From Serratia marcescens (GTDB taxonomy: Bacteria; Pseudomonadota; Gammaproteobacteria; Enterobacterales; Enterobacteriaceae), in contig NZ_JARVZZ010000001.1 in assembly GCF_029846115.1 (NCBI RefSeq), forward strand, positions 4,588,001 to 4,652,000: a stretch of DNA of 64,000 bases. The letters are read 5' to 3'. Position numbers and translations under genes: made by a program. Of this stretch, positions 30,038-41,087 are shown in pieces. The notes below the pieces were generated by a model that saw only the letters and a list, made by a program, of their open reading frames with translations, had not been told where the DNA came from and searched no databases. Numbering within the stretch: position 1 is the stretch's first letter; every line of letters starts with the position of its first letter.

Positions 30038-30902
30038 GATTTTCCTCCCGCTCGAGACGCGCGTTTTGACGTTCCAGACGCCACTGCAGCGCGCTCTTCA
30101 AAAATAGGGTAACGATCGCCATCAGGGTCAACAGGGCGGCGGCGGTAAAGGAGCCGACGGTGTTGTAATCCTGCTGCAACAGCTCGACCTGCAGCGGCAG
30201 GCTGTAGGTTTCGCCGCGAATCGAACCGGACACCACCGACACCGCGCCGAACTCGCCGATGGCGCGCGCGTTGGTCAGCACCACGCCATACAGTAGCGCC
30301 CAGCGAATGTTGGGCAGCGTCACGCGGCGGAACATCTGCCAGCCGGACGCCCCCAGCAAAATGGCGGCCTCGTCTTCCTGGCTGCCCTGGCTGAGCATCA
30401 TCGGCACCAGCTCGCGCACCACGAAGGGGCAGGTGACGAAAATGGTCACCAGCACCATGCCTGGCCAGGAGAACATGATCTGGATGTTATGCGCATCCAA
30501 CCAGCCGCCCAGCAGGCCGTTGCTGCCGTAAAACAGCAGGTAAATCAGCCCCGCCACCACCGGTGAAACGGCGAACGGGATATCGATCAGCGTCAGCAGC
30601 AGCTGGCGGCCGGGGAAGGTGAAGCGCGTCACCAGCCACGCCAGCAACGTGCCGAACACCAGGTTGAACGGCACGGTGATCAGCGCGATCAAGACCGTCA
30701 GCCAAATGGCGTGCAGCATGTCCGGATCGAGCAAGTTGCTCCACATCGCGCCGAATCCTTTGGAAAAGGCCTCGGCGAAAATCGACATCATCGGCACTAC
30801 CAGCAGCAGCACCGAGAACAGCGCGCCGATGGCGATCAGCGTCCACTTGCCCCAGTTGACGCGCGGACGCTCGGCGCCGTTGAAGGCGGAAACATCAGCC
30901 AT
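30027..30902 (-). CDS. cysW: Sulfate/thiosulfate ABC transporter permease CysW
   Basis: 291 residues, six predicted membrane spans, with the EAA loop in [20 protein letters not shown] and [14 protein letters not shown]. Its ATG overlaps the cysT stop by one base. Partner of CysT in the inner membrane. Confidence 0.96.
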   Translation of the reverse strand: MADVSAFNGAERPRVNWGKWTLIAIGALFSVLLLVVPMMSIFAEAFSKGFGAMWSNLLDPDMLHAIWLTVLIALITVPFNLVFGTLLAWLVTRFTFPGRQLLLTLIDIPFAVSPVVAGLIYLLFYGSNGLLGGWLDAHNIQIMFSWPGMVLVTIFVTCPFVVRELVPMMLSQGSQEDEAAILLGASGWQMFRRVTLPNIRWALLYGVVLTNARAIGEFGAVSVVSGSIRGETYSLPLQVELLQQDYNTVGSFTAAALLTLMAIVTLFLKSALQWRLERQNARLEREENHEH

Positions 30903-31741
30903 CAGTGCCCTCCTCCCAAGCGTCTGCCGAAGCGGCTTTGCAATACGTTAATGCTGAACAGCAGCAGCAGCGACGCCGCCAGGATCACCGAGGCGATGGC
31001 GCTGGCCGCCGGGTAATCGAACTCCTGCAAACGCACGAAAATCATCAGCGAGGTCACTTCCGTCTTCCAGGCGATGTTGCCGGCGATGAAAATCACCGCG
31101 CCGAACTCGCCCAGGCTGCGGGTAAAGGAGATGGCGGTGCCGGCCAACAATGCCGGCGCCACCTCGGGCAGCACCACGCGGCGGAAGCTCTGCCAGCGCG
31201 TGGCGCCCAGCGTCTCGGCCGCCTCTTCGTATTCCGGCCCCAGCTCTTCCAGAACTGGCTGCACGGTGCGCACCACAAACGGCAGGCTGGTGAACGCCAT
31301 CGCTACCGCGATCCCAAGCCAGGTAAAGGTGACCTTGATATCGAAGTGCGCCAGCCACTGACCATACCAGCCGGTGGTGGAAAACAGGCCGGCCAGCGTC
31401 AGGCCGGCCACCGCGGTCGGCAGCGCGAACGGCAGATCGATCAGGCCATCCAGCAGCGAGCGGCCGGGAAAACGGTAGCGCGTCAGGATCCAGGCCATCA
31501 GCATACCGAACACCGAATTGAACAGGCTGGCGACGCCGGCCGCCAGCAGCGTCACTTTATACGCCGCCACCACCTGCGGGTTGGAAATCACTTCCCAGTA
31601 TTGTGCCAGGCTCATCTGCGCCAGCTGCATCACCAACGCGGTGAGCGGCAGCAGCAGGATCAAACAGGTATAAAACAGGCTGCTGCCGAGGCTGAGGCCA
31701 AATCCGGGCAGCACCCGCTTACTGGACGACAACGCCAACAT
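30902..31741 (-). CDS. cysT: Sulfate/thiosulfate ABC transporter permease CysT (CysU)
   Basis: 279 residues, six predicted membrane spans; EAA-type loop EEAAETLGATRWQSFRRVVL, and FTRSLGEFGAVIFIAGN. The ATG follows the cysP stop directly (TAAATG). Confidence 0.96.
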   Translation of the reverse strand: MLALSSSKRVLPGFGLSLGSSLFYTCLILLLPLTALVMQLAQMSLAQYWEVISNPQVVAAYKVTLLAAGVASLFNSVFGMLMAWILTRYRFPGRSLLDGLIDLPFALPTAVAGLTLAGLFSTTGWYGQWLAHFDIKVTFTWLGIAVAMAFTSLPFVVRTVQPVLEELGPEYEEAAETLGATRWQSFRRVVLPEVAPALLAGTAISFTRSLGEFGAVIFIAGNIAWKTEVTSLMIFVRLQEFDYPAASAIASVILAASLLLLFSINVLQSRFGRRLGGGH

Positions 31742-32764
31742 TTACTTGCGCCCTGCCGCTAACAGCTGATCCAGCTCGCCGCCGGTGGCGAAGTGGGTTT
31801 TCATCACCTGCGGCCAGCCGCCGAATTGATCTTCCACGCGGAACAGTTGGGTGTCCGGAAATTGCCCCTTCGCGGCAGTCATCGCTTTCTGGTCATACAC
31901 GCGGTAGTAGAAGCTGGTGATCACCTGCTGCGCCGCCGGGCTGTAGAGATAGTTCAGATAAGCTTTGGCCGCCTGTTCGGTGCCGTTACGCTCGACGTTT
32001 TTGTCGACCCAGGCCACCGGGAATTCCGCCAGAATATCGACCGGCGGCACGATCACTTCGTACTTGTCTTCACCGTATTGCTTACGGATGTTGTTCACTT
32101 CGGACTCGAAGCTGATCAGCACGTCGCCCAAGCCGCGTTCGACGAAGGTGGTGGTCGCGCCGCGGCCGCCGGTATCGAACACCAGCACGTTTTTCAGGAA
32201 GCGGGTCATGAAGGCGCGGGTCTTGGCCGCGTCGTTGCCGTCGGCCTGGCTGGCGGCGCCCCAGGCGGCCAGATAGGTGTAACGGCCGTTGCCGGAGGTT
32301 TTCGGGTTCGGGAACACCAGCTTCACGTCGTCGCGCACCAGATCGTTCCAGGTGTGGATGCCCTTCGGGTTGTCCTTGCGCACCAGAAACGCCATGGTGG
32401 AATAGAACGGCGAGCTGTTGTTTGGCAGGCGCGCCTGCCAGTCCGCTGGGATCAGCTGCCCGCGATCGTGCAGGATCTGCACGTCGGTGACCTGGTTGTA
32501 CGTCACCACGTCGGCGCGCAAACCCTGCAGGATCGCCAGCGCCTGCTTCGACGAGCCGGCATGCGATTGTTTGATGGTCAGCTTGTCGTTCGGATGCTGT
32601 TGATTCCACTGCTGTTCAAAGCCGGGATTCAGCGCGACGAACAATTCACGGGAAACGTCATAAGAGCTGTTCAGCAATTCCGTCGCCGACGCGGCGCCGC
32701 TCGCCAACAGCGCAGCCGCCAGCCAACCTTTCAGCACGAGATTTTTAACCCGGTTTTGTTTCAT
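31742..32764 (-). CDS. cysP: Thiosulfate/sulfate-binding protein CysP
   Basis: 340 residues, periplasmic binding protein. The signal peptide ends ASGAASA before [15 protein letters not shown], almost the same mature start as in E. coli; [18 protein letters not shown] and [20 protein letters not shown] follow. Start ATG 32764 is used; the frame extends five codons further without reason. First gene of cysPTWA; the 200-base upstream gap should hold a CysB-dependent promoter, which I cannot pinpoint. Confidence 0.97.
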   Translation of the reverse strand: MKQNRVKNLVLKGWLAAALLASGAASATELLNSSYDVSRELFVALNPGFEQQWNQQHPNDKLTIKQSHAGSSKQALAILQGLRADVVTYNQVTDVQILHDRGQLIPADWQARLPNNSSPFYSTMAFLVRKDNPKGIHTWNDLVRDDVKLVFPNPKTSGNGRYTYLAAWGAASQADGNDAAKTRAFMTRFLKNVLVFDTGGRGATTTFVERGLGDVLISFESEVNNIRKQYGEDKYEVIVPPVDILAEFPVAWVDKNVERNGTEQAAKAYLNYLYSPAAQQVITSFYYRVYDQKAMTAAKGQFPDTQLFRVEDQFGGWPQVMKTHFATGGELDQLLAAGRK

Positions 32765-32932
32765 TCTGCACCTTATCACTGAGTCATTCCTTCAGGCTTT
32801 CGCCTTATTGACGACCAGTGTATTTATAACTCGGTGCGGAGCTGTAACGCTTTTATATACCGTTTAGTGATTTACAAGCATCAAACGCTATAAGGCAGGG
32901 GGCACATGGCGTTTTCGGGGCGGGAAAACGGG

Positions 32933-32957
32933 CCGAAGCCGGGCGTGCCGGCTTCGG
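32933..32957 (-). terminator. Hairpin after yfeX
   Basis: CCGAAGCCGG-gcgtg-CCGGCTTCGG perfect 10-bp stem, eight bases beyond the yfeX stop; followed on the minus strand by CCCGTTTT. Confidence 0.75.
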
Positions 32958-32965
32958 CAACGGCG

Positions 32966-33865
32966 TCAAAGTGACAGCAGGCGCGTCAGCGATGGCGCAA
33001 AGTAGTAGCTGCCGGTGACCGCGCGGCTGAAACGCAGCATCGCGTCGCGTTTGCCGTCCAGATCGCCGAACATGCTCAGCAGCTGCTGCTCGATATTGTG
33101 CAGGCGCGCGCAATACGCGATGAAGAACAGGCCGTGTTTGCCGCTGGCGGTGCCGTAAGGCAGGCTCTGGCGCAGAATTTTCAGGCCTTTGCCATCCTCT
33201 TTCAGATCGACGCGGCTGACGTGCGAGGTATCCGGGCGCTGATCGGCCGGCAGCTCTTCGCTGTCGTGCTTGGTGCGGCCAATGATCTGCTCCTGCTGTT
33301 CGGTGGTAAAGCGCTGCCACTGTCGCAGGTTGTGCTCGTAACGTTGCACCAGCACGTAGCTGCCGCCTGCGTCCTCTTCGCCTTCGGCGATCGTCGCCAC
33401 TGCCGCGCGCTGCTCGCCCTGCGGGTTTTCGGTGCCGTCGATGAAGCCGCTCAGATCGCGCTCTTCCACCCAGCGGAAACCGTGGGTTTCTTCTTCAATC
33501 TTGATGACGTTGCCGAACGCCGCCAGCGCGGCCTGCGCCAGCGTGAAATTGACGTCGTGGCGCAGCGACTGGATGTGGATCAGCATGTCGCGCTGGGTGG
33601 CCGGCGCCAGCCCTTTGCCGAGCGGCGTGAACGGCTTCAGCTCTTGCGCGCCCTGGCCGCTGGAGAGATCGTGCCAGACGTCGTAGCCGAAAGCGATCAC
33701 CGCGCCGAGGCGCGCATCGGGAAACTGCTGCTGCAGCTCGCTCAGCGTCTGACAAAACTGCTTGCAGCCCTGGCGCAAGTCGGCGAATTCGCCCTGTACG
33801 CTGGCTTCCATAAAAATGGCGAAACGGCAGTGCTCCAGCAGAATGCCGCTCTGAACCTGTGTCAT
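32966..33865 (-). CDS. yfeX: Dyp-type heme peroxidase YfeX
   Basis: 299 residues. The GxxDG motif of DyP peroxidases is present ([12 protein letters not shown]), with [17 protein letters not shown] and [21 protein letters not shown]. coli YfeX is a cytoplasmic porphyrinogen peroxidase, once proposed to release iron from heme. Start ATG 33865 matches the family ([12 protein letters not shown]); ten extra codons upstream are not used. Lies downstream of yfeY. Confidence 0.95.
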   Translation of the reverse strand: MTQVQSGILLEHCRFAIFMEASVQGEFADLRQGCKQFCQTLSELQQQFPDARLGAVIAFGYDVWHDLSSGQGAQELKPFTPLGKGLAPATQRDMLIHIQSLRHDVNFTLAQAALAAFGNVIKIEEETHGFRWVEERDLSGFIDGTENPQGEQRAAVATIAEGEEDAGGSYVLVQRYEHNLRQWQRFTTEQQEQIIGRTKHDSEELPADQRPDTSHVSRVDLKEDGKGLKILRQSLPYGTASGKHGLFFIAYCARLHNIEQQLLSMFGDLDGKRDAMLRFSRAVTGSYYFAPSLTRLLSL

Positions 33866-34017
33866 GTTGTTATCCTCAATACCAGAATCCGGCAACAGGT
33901 AAGGTATGGCGGTTGACGCGCGGGTTCCCTGTTACAAACGCGCGCTATCATACCGCAAGCACGGGCGATTGCCTTGCAGCAGCGCAAAGAAAATAGGGGT
34001 AATGGCTTGAAAAGGCA

Positions 34018-34036
34018 GGCGCCGTGAACCGGCGCC
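34018..34036 (-). terminator. Hairpin after yfeY
   Basis: GGCGCC-gtgaacc-GGCGCC, followed on the minus strand by TGCCTTTTC. Probable terminator of yfeY; the rest of the yfeY-yfeX gap (33866-34017) shows nothing else. Confidence 0.6.
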
Positions 34037-34047
34037 CGTTGAACATA

Positions 34048-34635
34048 TTACTGCTGCGGCTTGGCGTGCCAGATGATTTTGCTGACCGTCCAGCTTTTCA
34101 GGGTGTCGTCCGGCGGGATGATGTCCTGCGCCCCGGCCCACTTGCCGCTGAAGATGTAGGTAACGTACTTGCTCTGCTCCGCCACGCACTCCACTTTGCC
34201 GGCGTCTTCGCCGCTGCCCGGTTTACAGGAGCCGAACGCCTTGCTGTACATATCGCCGAACGGCGTGCCGAGCTTGTTGCCCCACTCCGTCGCCACTTTC
34301 GGATCCAGCACGTCCACCCGCTGTAGGCGCCCTTTCGGTTCACCGGTAATCACCAGCTTCACCTCGTCGCCGGACAGCGCCTGATAATAAGAGACGATCT
34401 GACCGTTGCTGGTCGCCATGCCGCCGCGCAGGCGGTAGTTGCCGTCCAGCCCGTCGTTGATGGCGCTTTCCGACATCGGCGTGCCGGCGTTGAGCTTGCC
34501 GACGCCCTTGGCGCCGACCTCCAGGCTGCTGCCGAACCAGTTGAACGGCGACAGGCTGGACCAGGAGAAATTGGACATGCTCGAACAGCCGGTCAGTAAC
34601 AGCGGAAGCCCTAACAACAGGGGGCGAATATTCAT
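34048..34635 (-). CDS. yfeY: RpoE-regulated lipoprotein YfeY
   Basis: 195 residues. Lipobox LLTGC at residues 12-16 predicts an outer-membrane lipoprotein (Ser at +2). The rest is one soluble domain (GVGKLNAGTPMSESAINDGL, YRLRGGMATSNGQIVSYYQA). Start ATG 34635 with AAGGAG nine bases upstream. In E. coli, yfeY is transcribed by sigma E, and a matching promoter is visible here at 34750-34777. Molecular function unknown. Confidence 0.93.
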   Translation of the reverse strand: MNIRPLLLGLPLLLTGCSSMSNFSWSSLSPFNWFGSSLEVGAKGVGKLNAGTPMSESAINDGLDGNYRLRGGMATSNGQIVSYYQALSGDEVKLVITGEPKGRLQRVDVLDPKVATEWGNKLGTPFGDMYSKAFGSCKPGSGEDAGKVECVAEQSKYVTYIFSGKWAGAQDIIPPDDTLKSWTVSKIIWHAKPQQ

Positions 34636-34749
34636 CTCTAGCTCCTTAAACATCAATGGCGCGGGGCGGTAGCCCGCCCTTGCCGCACTCGGCGTTTTGC
34701 TGCGTGCCAGCCTCTCACAACGACCCGCACTACGCCAACGGTTGCCAGC

Positions 34750-34777
34750 TTGGAGTACGGAAAATGCGAAAAGTGCC
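34750..34777 (-). promoter_or_regulatory. Predicted sigma-E promoter of yfeY
   Basis: On the minus strand GGCACTT, a 16-base spacer, then TCCAA, against the sigma-E consensus GGAACTT-N16-TCTRA/TCAAA. Six of seven and four of five positions match at the exact usual spacing. It lies about 115 bases upstream of the yfeY start, just beyond the yfeZ stop. Confidence 0.65.
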
Positions 34778-34791
34778 GCACTTCTCGGCAA

Positions 34792-35256
34792 TTAGTCGGC
34801 GTGCTCCGCCGGCGTAAAGCAGGCTTTCAGGCGCGCATTCAACAGCAGATAGCTCAGCGCCAGCGCATCGAGCAGCGCCAACGCCAGCTCCAGCCCCGGC
34901 GCATCGCCGTCCTGGCGCCACAGGCTGAACAGCGAGCCGCCGAGCGACGCCAGCACGGAGACAACCAGCCCCCAGCGCCAGCCGCGCCACAGCCGCGGCC
35001 ATTGGTGGCGGCGGCCGCTCAGCAAAAACGCCAGCGCCGCCGGCAGACCGAGCAGCATGCCGTACCAAAAGCGTTGGGTATCCGGATAAAACAGCGCCAG
35101 CAAGCTTTCGCCCTGCTCACGCGAAGCGCCGGCCATCACGAACAGCAGCCAGGTGCGCGCCTGCAGAATCAGCACGGCCCAAAATCCCAGCGGCAGCCGC
35201 AGCGCGCCGTGCTGGTCGTAATCATCCGGGGAAAACTGGGGTGAGAATGGCTTCAA
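34792..35256 (-). CDS. yfeZ: DUF2919-family inner-membrane protein YfeZ
   Basis: 154 residues, about four membrane segments (LGFWAVLILQARTWLLFVMA, LPAALAFLL, WGLVVSVLASLGG, ALALLDALALSYLL). I chose a TTG start at 35256: AAGGA lies seven bases upstream, and the product then begins MKPFSPQFSPDDYD, parallel to MKPFSLRFTEDDYD of E. coli. An ATG at 35322 would add 22 unrelated residues. Function unknown. Confidence 0.87.
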   Translation of the reverse strand: MKPFSPQFSPDDYDQHGALRLPLGFWAVLILQARTWLLFVMAGASREQGESLLALFYPDTQRFWYGMLLGLPAALAFLLSGRRHQWPRLWRGWRWGLVVSVLASLGGSLFSLWRQDGDAPGLELALALLDALALSYLLLNARLKACFTPAEHAD

Positions 35257-35330
35257 CGATCGTTCCTTGCCAACAGAATAAAGACTATGGCTACAGATGG
35301 GCGCCGGCGATGGGAATTTCAATGCGTCGG

Positions 35331-35347
35331 CTTAAGAAGCTCTTAAG
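35331..35347 (+). promoter_or_regulatory. Candidate PmrA/QseB box upstream of the YgiW homologue
   Basis: CTTAAG-aagct-CTTAAG, an exact direct repeat of CTTAAG with a five-base spacer, which is the PmrA-box pattern; the sequence is also a palindrome. In E. coli and Salmonella, PmrA and QseB act at the ygiW-qseBC promoter, so the association is meaningful. It sits about 85 bases upstream of the start codon, with TTTAAT ten bases downstream as a possible -10 element. Confidence 0.6.
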
Positions 35348-35431
35348 ATCGGCGTGTTTTAATGCTTATCACTCAGCAAGCAACCCGATATCAGCGGGAT
35401 GTAATTTTCGATAACGATAAGGAAGCGCAAC

Positions 35432-35830
35432 ATGAAAAAACTGACTCTGGCCGCTCTGATCGCGCTGTGCAGCGCACCGGTACTGGCGCAACAAGGCGGG
35501 TTCCTCGATCCGGCCGCGCCGCAGGCTCAAACGCAAACCACCGCACAAGGCGGTTTCTCCGGCCCCAGCGCGGCGCTGACCACCGTGGACAAGGTGAAAT
35601 CGCTGAGCGACGACACCTGGGTGATGCTGCAGGGCAACATCGAGCAGCGCATCGGCGACGAAACCTATACCTTCCGCGACGCCACCGGCACCTTGACGGT
35701 CGATATCGACCGCAAACGCTGGAACGGCCAAACCGTGACGCCGAAAGACAAGGTACAGTTGGAAGGCAAAGTGGATAAAGACTGGAGCAGCGTCGAAGTG
35801 GACGTGAAAACCGTCAAAAAGCTGCCGTAA
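35432..35830 (+). CDS. ygiW: YgiW/YdeI-family periplasmic OB-fold stress protein
   Basis: 132 residues. Signal peptide MKKLTLAALIALCSAPVLAQ, then GGFSGPSA, LSDDTWVMLQGNIEQRIGDE, VDIDRKRWNGQTVTPKD and KVDKDWSSVEVDVK, nearly identical in order to E. coli YgiW (BOF domain). Family members promote tolerance to peroxide, cadmium, acid or cationic peptides. Unlike in E. coli it is not followed by qseBC; it stands alone between yfeZ and ypeA. Could be named for its paralogue, but YgiW is the closest recalled. Confidence 0.88.
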   Translation: MKKLTLAALIALCSAPVLAQQGGFLDPAAPQAQTQTTAQGGFSGPSAALTTVDKVKSLSDDTWVMLQGNIEQRIGDETYTFRDATGTLTVDIDRKRWNGQTVTPKDKVQLEGKVDKDWSSVEVDVKTVKKLP

Positions 35831-35872
35831 TGCACTGCGGCGGGCGGTGCAACGCCGCCGCCCGCCGCTCGA

Positions 35873-36298
35873 TCAATATTCCTGATCTTCGATCAGCCGC
35901 TTGCCCAGGCTGGTGATGCCCTGGATCTCATAGCCGAGCTTCTCGTACATCTCGACCACCGTGTCGTTGTCTTCGCGCACCATAATCTGGATTTTCGGGC
36001 AGCCGCGGGCGATCAACTTCTTCTCCAGACGGTTGATCAACGCATTGGCGATGCCGCGCCCGCGATAGTCGGGATGCACCCCGAGGTAATACGCCGAGCC
36101 GCGGTGGCCGTCATAGCCGCCCATCACCGAACCGACCACTTCGCCGCCGACTTCCGCCACCAGGAACAGCTCCGGATCGTGGTTCAGCTTGCGCTCGATG
36201 TCCATTTCCGGATCGTTCCAGGGCCGCAGCAGATCGCAGCGCTCCCACAGGGTAATGACCTCTTCAAAGTCGTCTTGTCGAAATACGCGAATTTCCAT
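35873..36298 (-). CDS. ypeA: GNAT-family acetyltransferase YpeA
   Basis: 141 residues, single GNAT domain. Acetyl-CoA-binding motif A is [20 protein letters not shown], with the C-terminal [20 protein letters not shown]. Synteny (yfeZ-ypeA-amiA) matches E. coli. Substrate not established. Confidence 0.93.
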   Translation of the reverse strand: MEIRVFRQDDFEEVITLWERCDLLRPWNDPEMDIERKLNHDPELFLVAEVGGEVVGSVMGGYDGHRGSAYYLGVHPDYRGRGIANALINRLEKKLIARGCPKIQIMVREDNDTVVEMYEKLGYEIQGITSLGKRLIEDQEY

Positions 36299-36501
36299 CG
36301 ATGTTGGCCGCTGTTAATTAAGGTGTTTATCTGATTATCGCGTGATTATTCACTTACGCAATATCAAACTGTGATTTACCGCGCTATTTGCCCGGAAATC
36401 GCGGTAACAAGCGTAATAAATGGAAATAGTTATCGGGTCGATTAATGATTATCAATACGATATAACGTCGCAAAATAGAATCGTCGATGGAGCGTTGCGT
36501 A

Positions 36502-37383
36502 ATGAAAAAGCAGGGTAAACAATTCCTCAATTTTAAGCCGCTTGCCGTTTCCCCGACGCGACGCCAACTTTTGCTTTCCGGCCTGGCGGTGGCGCTGTTC
36601 GGCGTGAAAAACCACAGCGCCAGGGCGGAAGGCCTGCTGCGCAATCAGCACAGCAAGCCGGCGGCGAAACCGGCCGGCGGCAAAAAACGGGTGATGATCG
36701 ATCCCGGCCACGGCGGCATCGACTCCGGCGCGGTCGGCCACGAAGGCTCGCAGGAAAAACACATCGTGCTGGAAATCGCCAACCACGTACGCCGTTTTCT
36801 GCATGAGCACGACCACGTCGAGGCGCGCCTGACGCGCGAAGAAGACGAGTTCATTCCGCTGTTCCAGCGGGTGGAGATCGCCCACCAGCACCAGGCCGAC
36901 CTGTTCATTTCGATCCACGCCGACGGCTTTACCAGCCCATCGGCCTCCGGCGCTTCGGTGTTCGCCCTGTCCAACCGCGGCGCCAGCAGCGCCATGGCGC
37001 GCTACCTGTCCAACCGTGAAAACGCCGCCGACGACGTGGCAGGCGGCAAGTACAAGGATCAGGACAACTACCTGCAACAGGTGCTGTTCGATCTGGTGCA
37101 AACCGACACCATCAACAACAGCCTGACGCTCGGCCGCCACGTGCTCGGCCAAATTCGCCCGGTACACCACCTGCACAGCGACAGCACCGAACAGGCGGCG
37201 TTCGCGGTGTTGAAATCCCCGTCCATTCCCTCGGTGCTGGTGGAAACCTCGTTCATCACCAACCCGAACGAAGAGCGGCTGCTGGGCACCACCGCGTTTC
37301 GCGAGAAAATAGCCCGCGCCATCGCGGACGGCATCGTTAATTTCTTCGACTACTTCGACGCCCACCAGCGCAAACCCCGCTGA
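36502..37383 (+). CDS. amiA: N-acetylmuramoyl-L-alanine amidase AmiA
   Basis: Periplasmic amidase splitting septal peptidoglycan. 293 residues. A Tat signal is visible (SPTRRQLLLSGLAVALFGVK, twin arginine). The Amidase_3 domain carries the zinc ligands in MIDPGHGGIDSGAVG (His), the following Glu region QEKHIVLEIA, and ADLFISIHADG (His), with the catalytic Glu in SVLVETSFITN. Start ATG 36502 uses GGAG ten bases upstream; an ATG at 36487 lacks one. Probably co-transcribed with hemF. Confidence 0.95.
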   Translation: MKKQGKQFLNFKPLAVSPTRRQLLLSGLAVALFGVKNHSARAEGLLRNQHSKPAAKPAGGKKRVMIDPGHGGIDSGAVGHEGSQEKHIVLEIANHVRRFLHEHDHVEARLTREEDEFIPLFQRVEIAHQHQADLFISIHADGFTSPSASGASVFALSNRGASSAMARYLSNRENAADDVAGGKYKDQDNYLQQVLFDLVQTDTINNSLTLGRHVLGQIRPVHHLHSDSTEQAAFAVLKSPSIPSVLVETSFITNPNEERLLGTTAFREKIARAIADGIVNFFDYFDAHQRKPR

Positions 37384-37439
37384 TGCCGCGGGCGGCGAAT
37401 AAGAGTATACTCAGCGCCTTGTTCAGCCAGACGCTATAA

Positions 37440-38824
<1,385 letters not shown>

Positions 38825-38846
38825 CTGCGCCCTGCTCTGCTGCGGT

Positions 38847-41087
38847 TTAGAAGCGTACCTCCCCGCCGAAGATATAAGTCCGCCCACGGGCGGTGTTGGT
38901 CGGCGTCTCATACTGCGACTGCGACGGCAGCGAGTTCATCTTGTTCAGCGCGTCCGAATAGTCTCTGTCCATCAGGTTTTGCACGCTGAGCTTCAGCAAC
39001 AGATTGCGATTCACCTGATAGGTGCCGTATAGATCGATAATGGTCGGAATATGCGGCGCCGGCTCTTTCAGCAACTGCTCATTCTCATCGTAATCAGAGT
39101 CCGGCGACAGGCGCACCGATTTGCCGGTGTATTTCACCACCCCGCCCAGCGTCAGTTTCTCGTCCAGCAAGCGTACCCCGCTGTCCAGCGTGAAGTAGAA
39201 TTCCGGCAGTTCGCTGACATCGCCCGCGCCGAACACGTTGCTGGCCTGGTTGGTCGGCTGGGAGGTATGCTCCTTGCTTAACGACAGCTTGGTGAAGGCG
39301 AAACCGGCGTCGTACAGCGCTTCGAGCTCCACCCCGCGCATTTTGACCGGTTCGGGGGCGTTGCTGTACATGGTCATGCTGACGTTGGCGTCCGCGTTAT
39401 CCCACTCTTCCTGCGTCGCCTGCGAACGGTTGCACTTCTGGCGGTTTTTACACACCAGGTAGGTTTGGCTGGATATGTAGTTTTTGATTCTGGTTTCGAA
39501 ATAGACCGCTTTCAGCTGGAAACTGTCCTGCTTGAACAACAGATCGTGGGCATTGGCATTGAAACCGCCCTGCCAGGTCTCCGCTTTTTCGCCCTTCAGG
39601 AACGGGTTCATCGACTGGCCGCCGCTGTTGGCGAAGAACACCTCCTGGATATTCGGCCCGCGCATCGACTTGCTGTAGCTGACGAACGGCTGCAGCCACG
39701 GCGTCACCTGCGCCGACAGCATGACCGACGGGTTGAAGCCGTGTTCATTGCGGTTGATATTGCCGGCGCCCTGCGGGAAGCACTCTACGCGCTCGTCACA
39801 GGCCGGCTTATAGCCGGAGAGGCGATAGGCGGTGTAGTTCAGATCGAAATTCCCCTGCCAGATGCCGTAGTTGGCCTGCAACCCGCTGTACAGGCTGGAA
39901 ATATCTTGCTTGCCCGACATTCCCACCGGCGAACTTTCCGCCTGATTGTCATCCGTCACCAAACCGGAGGCCTTTTTCTTATACTCGTTGCGCACCAGCT
40001 TGCCGCCGTAGCTGAAGGCGAAATCGACGTCCTGCAGGCTGAAACGGCTGGTGTTGTTGATATCCAGCGCATCGGAGATGTTTTTCGCCGTGCTGTCGCT
40101 GAAGCCCGCCATGTTGTTGGACATAAATTGCTGCTTGCCGCGGCTGGTGCTGGCGGTCAGGTTGAAATCGATCAGTTCCGAGAACGGCGCGTAGTGATAT
40201 TTAAGGTAGAAATCGTCGCTGTCGATGTGGCGGCGGGTGATTTTATTCTGGTAGCTGCGCGCCGACAGTTCGATGCTGTTGAAGGCATCCGGCTTGATGT
40301 CCACCTTAAACAGCTGGGATTTCGGGTTCTGGCGGTAGGTTTTATCGACGTTGAACATCTCGCTGTCGAAACCGGCGCCGTTTTTGTAGTTGGAGGTGAT
40401 GGAACTGCCGCTGATCGCCGCCATCGCCCCCAGGCTGCCGCCGTCGGCAAAGGCGGCGGTTTTGGCGCCCACGGCGATCATGCCGCTGCGGCCGATGCCG
40501 TTATTGCCCACCGAGAATTTGGTGCGCACGCCGAACGGGTTATCGGAAAACACCACGTCGTCCACGCCGATAGTGCGGAAGTTGGCGCTGCCCGCCAGGG
40601 CGTTCACTCCAGCGGAGCCGGTGGCATTGCCGCGCGCCACGTCAACGCCGACGATAAAGTTAGGATCGATCAGCGCCCCGAACTGGCTGGTGGGCAATCC
40701 CCCGTGCGCTGCGTCGCTCGGCGAGTTGCCGTAGTAGTTTTGGGTGATGCCGTCGACCATGGTGTTGACCCGGCCAAAGCCGCTCAGGCCGCGGATATTG
40801 ACGCTGACCGAACCCTGGCCGGGATCGATCTGGGTATAGGTGCCCGGCATGCTGCGCAGAATGCTGTCCACTGACTCCAGATTCTTGTTTTCATCGCGCG
40901 AGCTGAACGCGCCCGGCCTCGCCAACGCGTCTTTTTCGCTGCTTTTGCCGCTGTCGGCGGCCGAGACGTTGAGCGGGCTGAACGCCACGCTGCCTTTATT
41001 ATTTTCCGCCTGTTCCTGCGCGGCCGCAGCCTGCCCGTACAGCGCCAGTCCCGCGCCGATCAGGCTCGCTATCATTTTGATTTTCAT
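38847..41087 (-). CDS. TonB-dependent outer-membrane receptor (possibly heme/hemoprotein)
   Basis: 746 residues. Signal peptide to about residue 23 (QAAAA); Ton-box-like SPLNVSA near 38-43; plug domain about 65-180 (SVNIRGLSGFGRVNTMVDGI); 22-strand barrel ending GRTYIFGGEVRF with terminal Phe. It shows a MRGPNIQEVFF segment (about 475-485), similar to TdhA-type heme receptors, but not the FRAP/NPNL pair of classical heme receptors. Two charged Cys-x5-Cys loops (430-436 and 546-552) are likely surface-exposed. Last gene of a cluster with an S9 peptidase, a TonB and ChaN. Ligand unknown; heme or a hemoprotein is inferred from ChaN. Confidence 0.85.
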   Translation of the reverse strand: MKIKMIASLIGAGLALYGQAAAAQEQAENNKGSVAFSPLNVSAADSGKSSEKDALARPGAFSSRDENKNLESVDSILRSMPGTYTQIDPGQGSVSVNIRGLSGFGRVNTMVDGITQNYYGNSPSDAAHGGLPTSQFGALIDPNFIVGVDVARGNATGSAGVNALAGSANFRTIGVDDVVFSDNPFGVRTKFSVGNNGIGRSGMIAVGAKTAAFADGGSLGAMAAISGSSITSNYKNGAGFDSEMFNVDKTYRQNPKSQLFKVDIKPDAFNSIELSARSYQNKITRRHIDSDDFYLKYHYAPFSELIDFNLTASTSRGKQQFMSNNMAGFSDSTAKNISDALDINNTSRFSLQDVDFAFSYGGKLVRNEYKKKASGLVTDDNQAESSPVGMSGKQDISSLYSGLQANYGIWQGNFDLNYTAYRLSGYKPACDERVECFPQGAGNINRNEHGFNPSVMLSAQVTPWLQPFVSYSKSMRGPNIQEVFFANSGGQSMNPFLKGEKAETWQGGFNANAHDLLFKQDSFQLKAVYFETRIKNYISSQTYLVCKNRQKCNRSQATQEEWDNADANVSMTMYSNAPEPVKMRGVELEALYDAGFAFTKLSLSKEHTSQPTNQASNVFGAGDVSELPEFYFTLDSGVRLLDEKLTLGGVVKYTGKSVRLSPDSDYDENEQLLKEPAPHIPTIIDLYGTYQVNRNLLLKLSVQNLMDRDYSDALNKMNSLPSQSQYETPTNTARGRTYIFGGEVRF

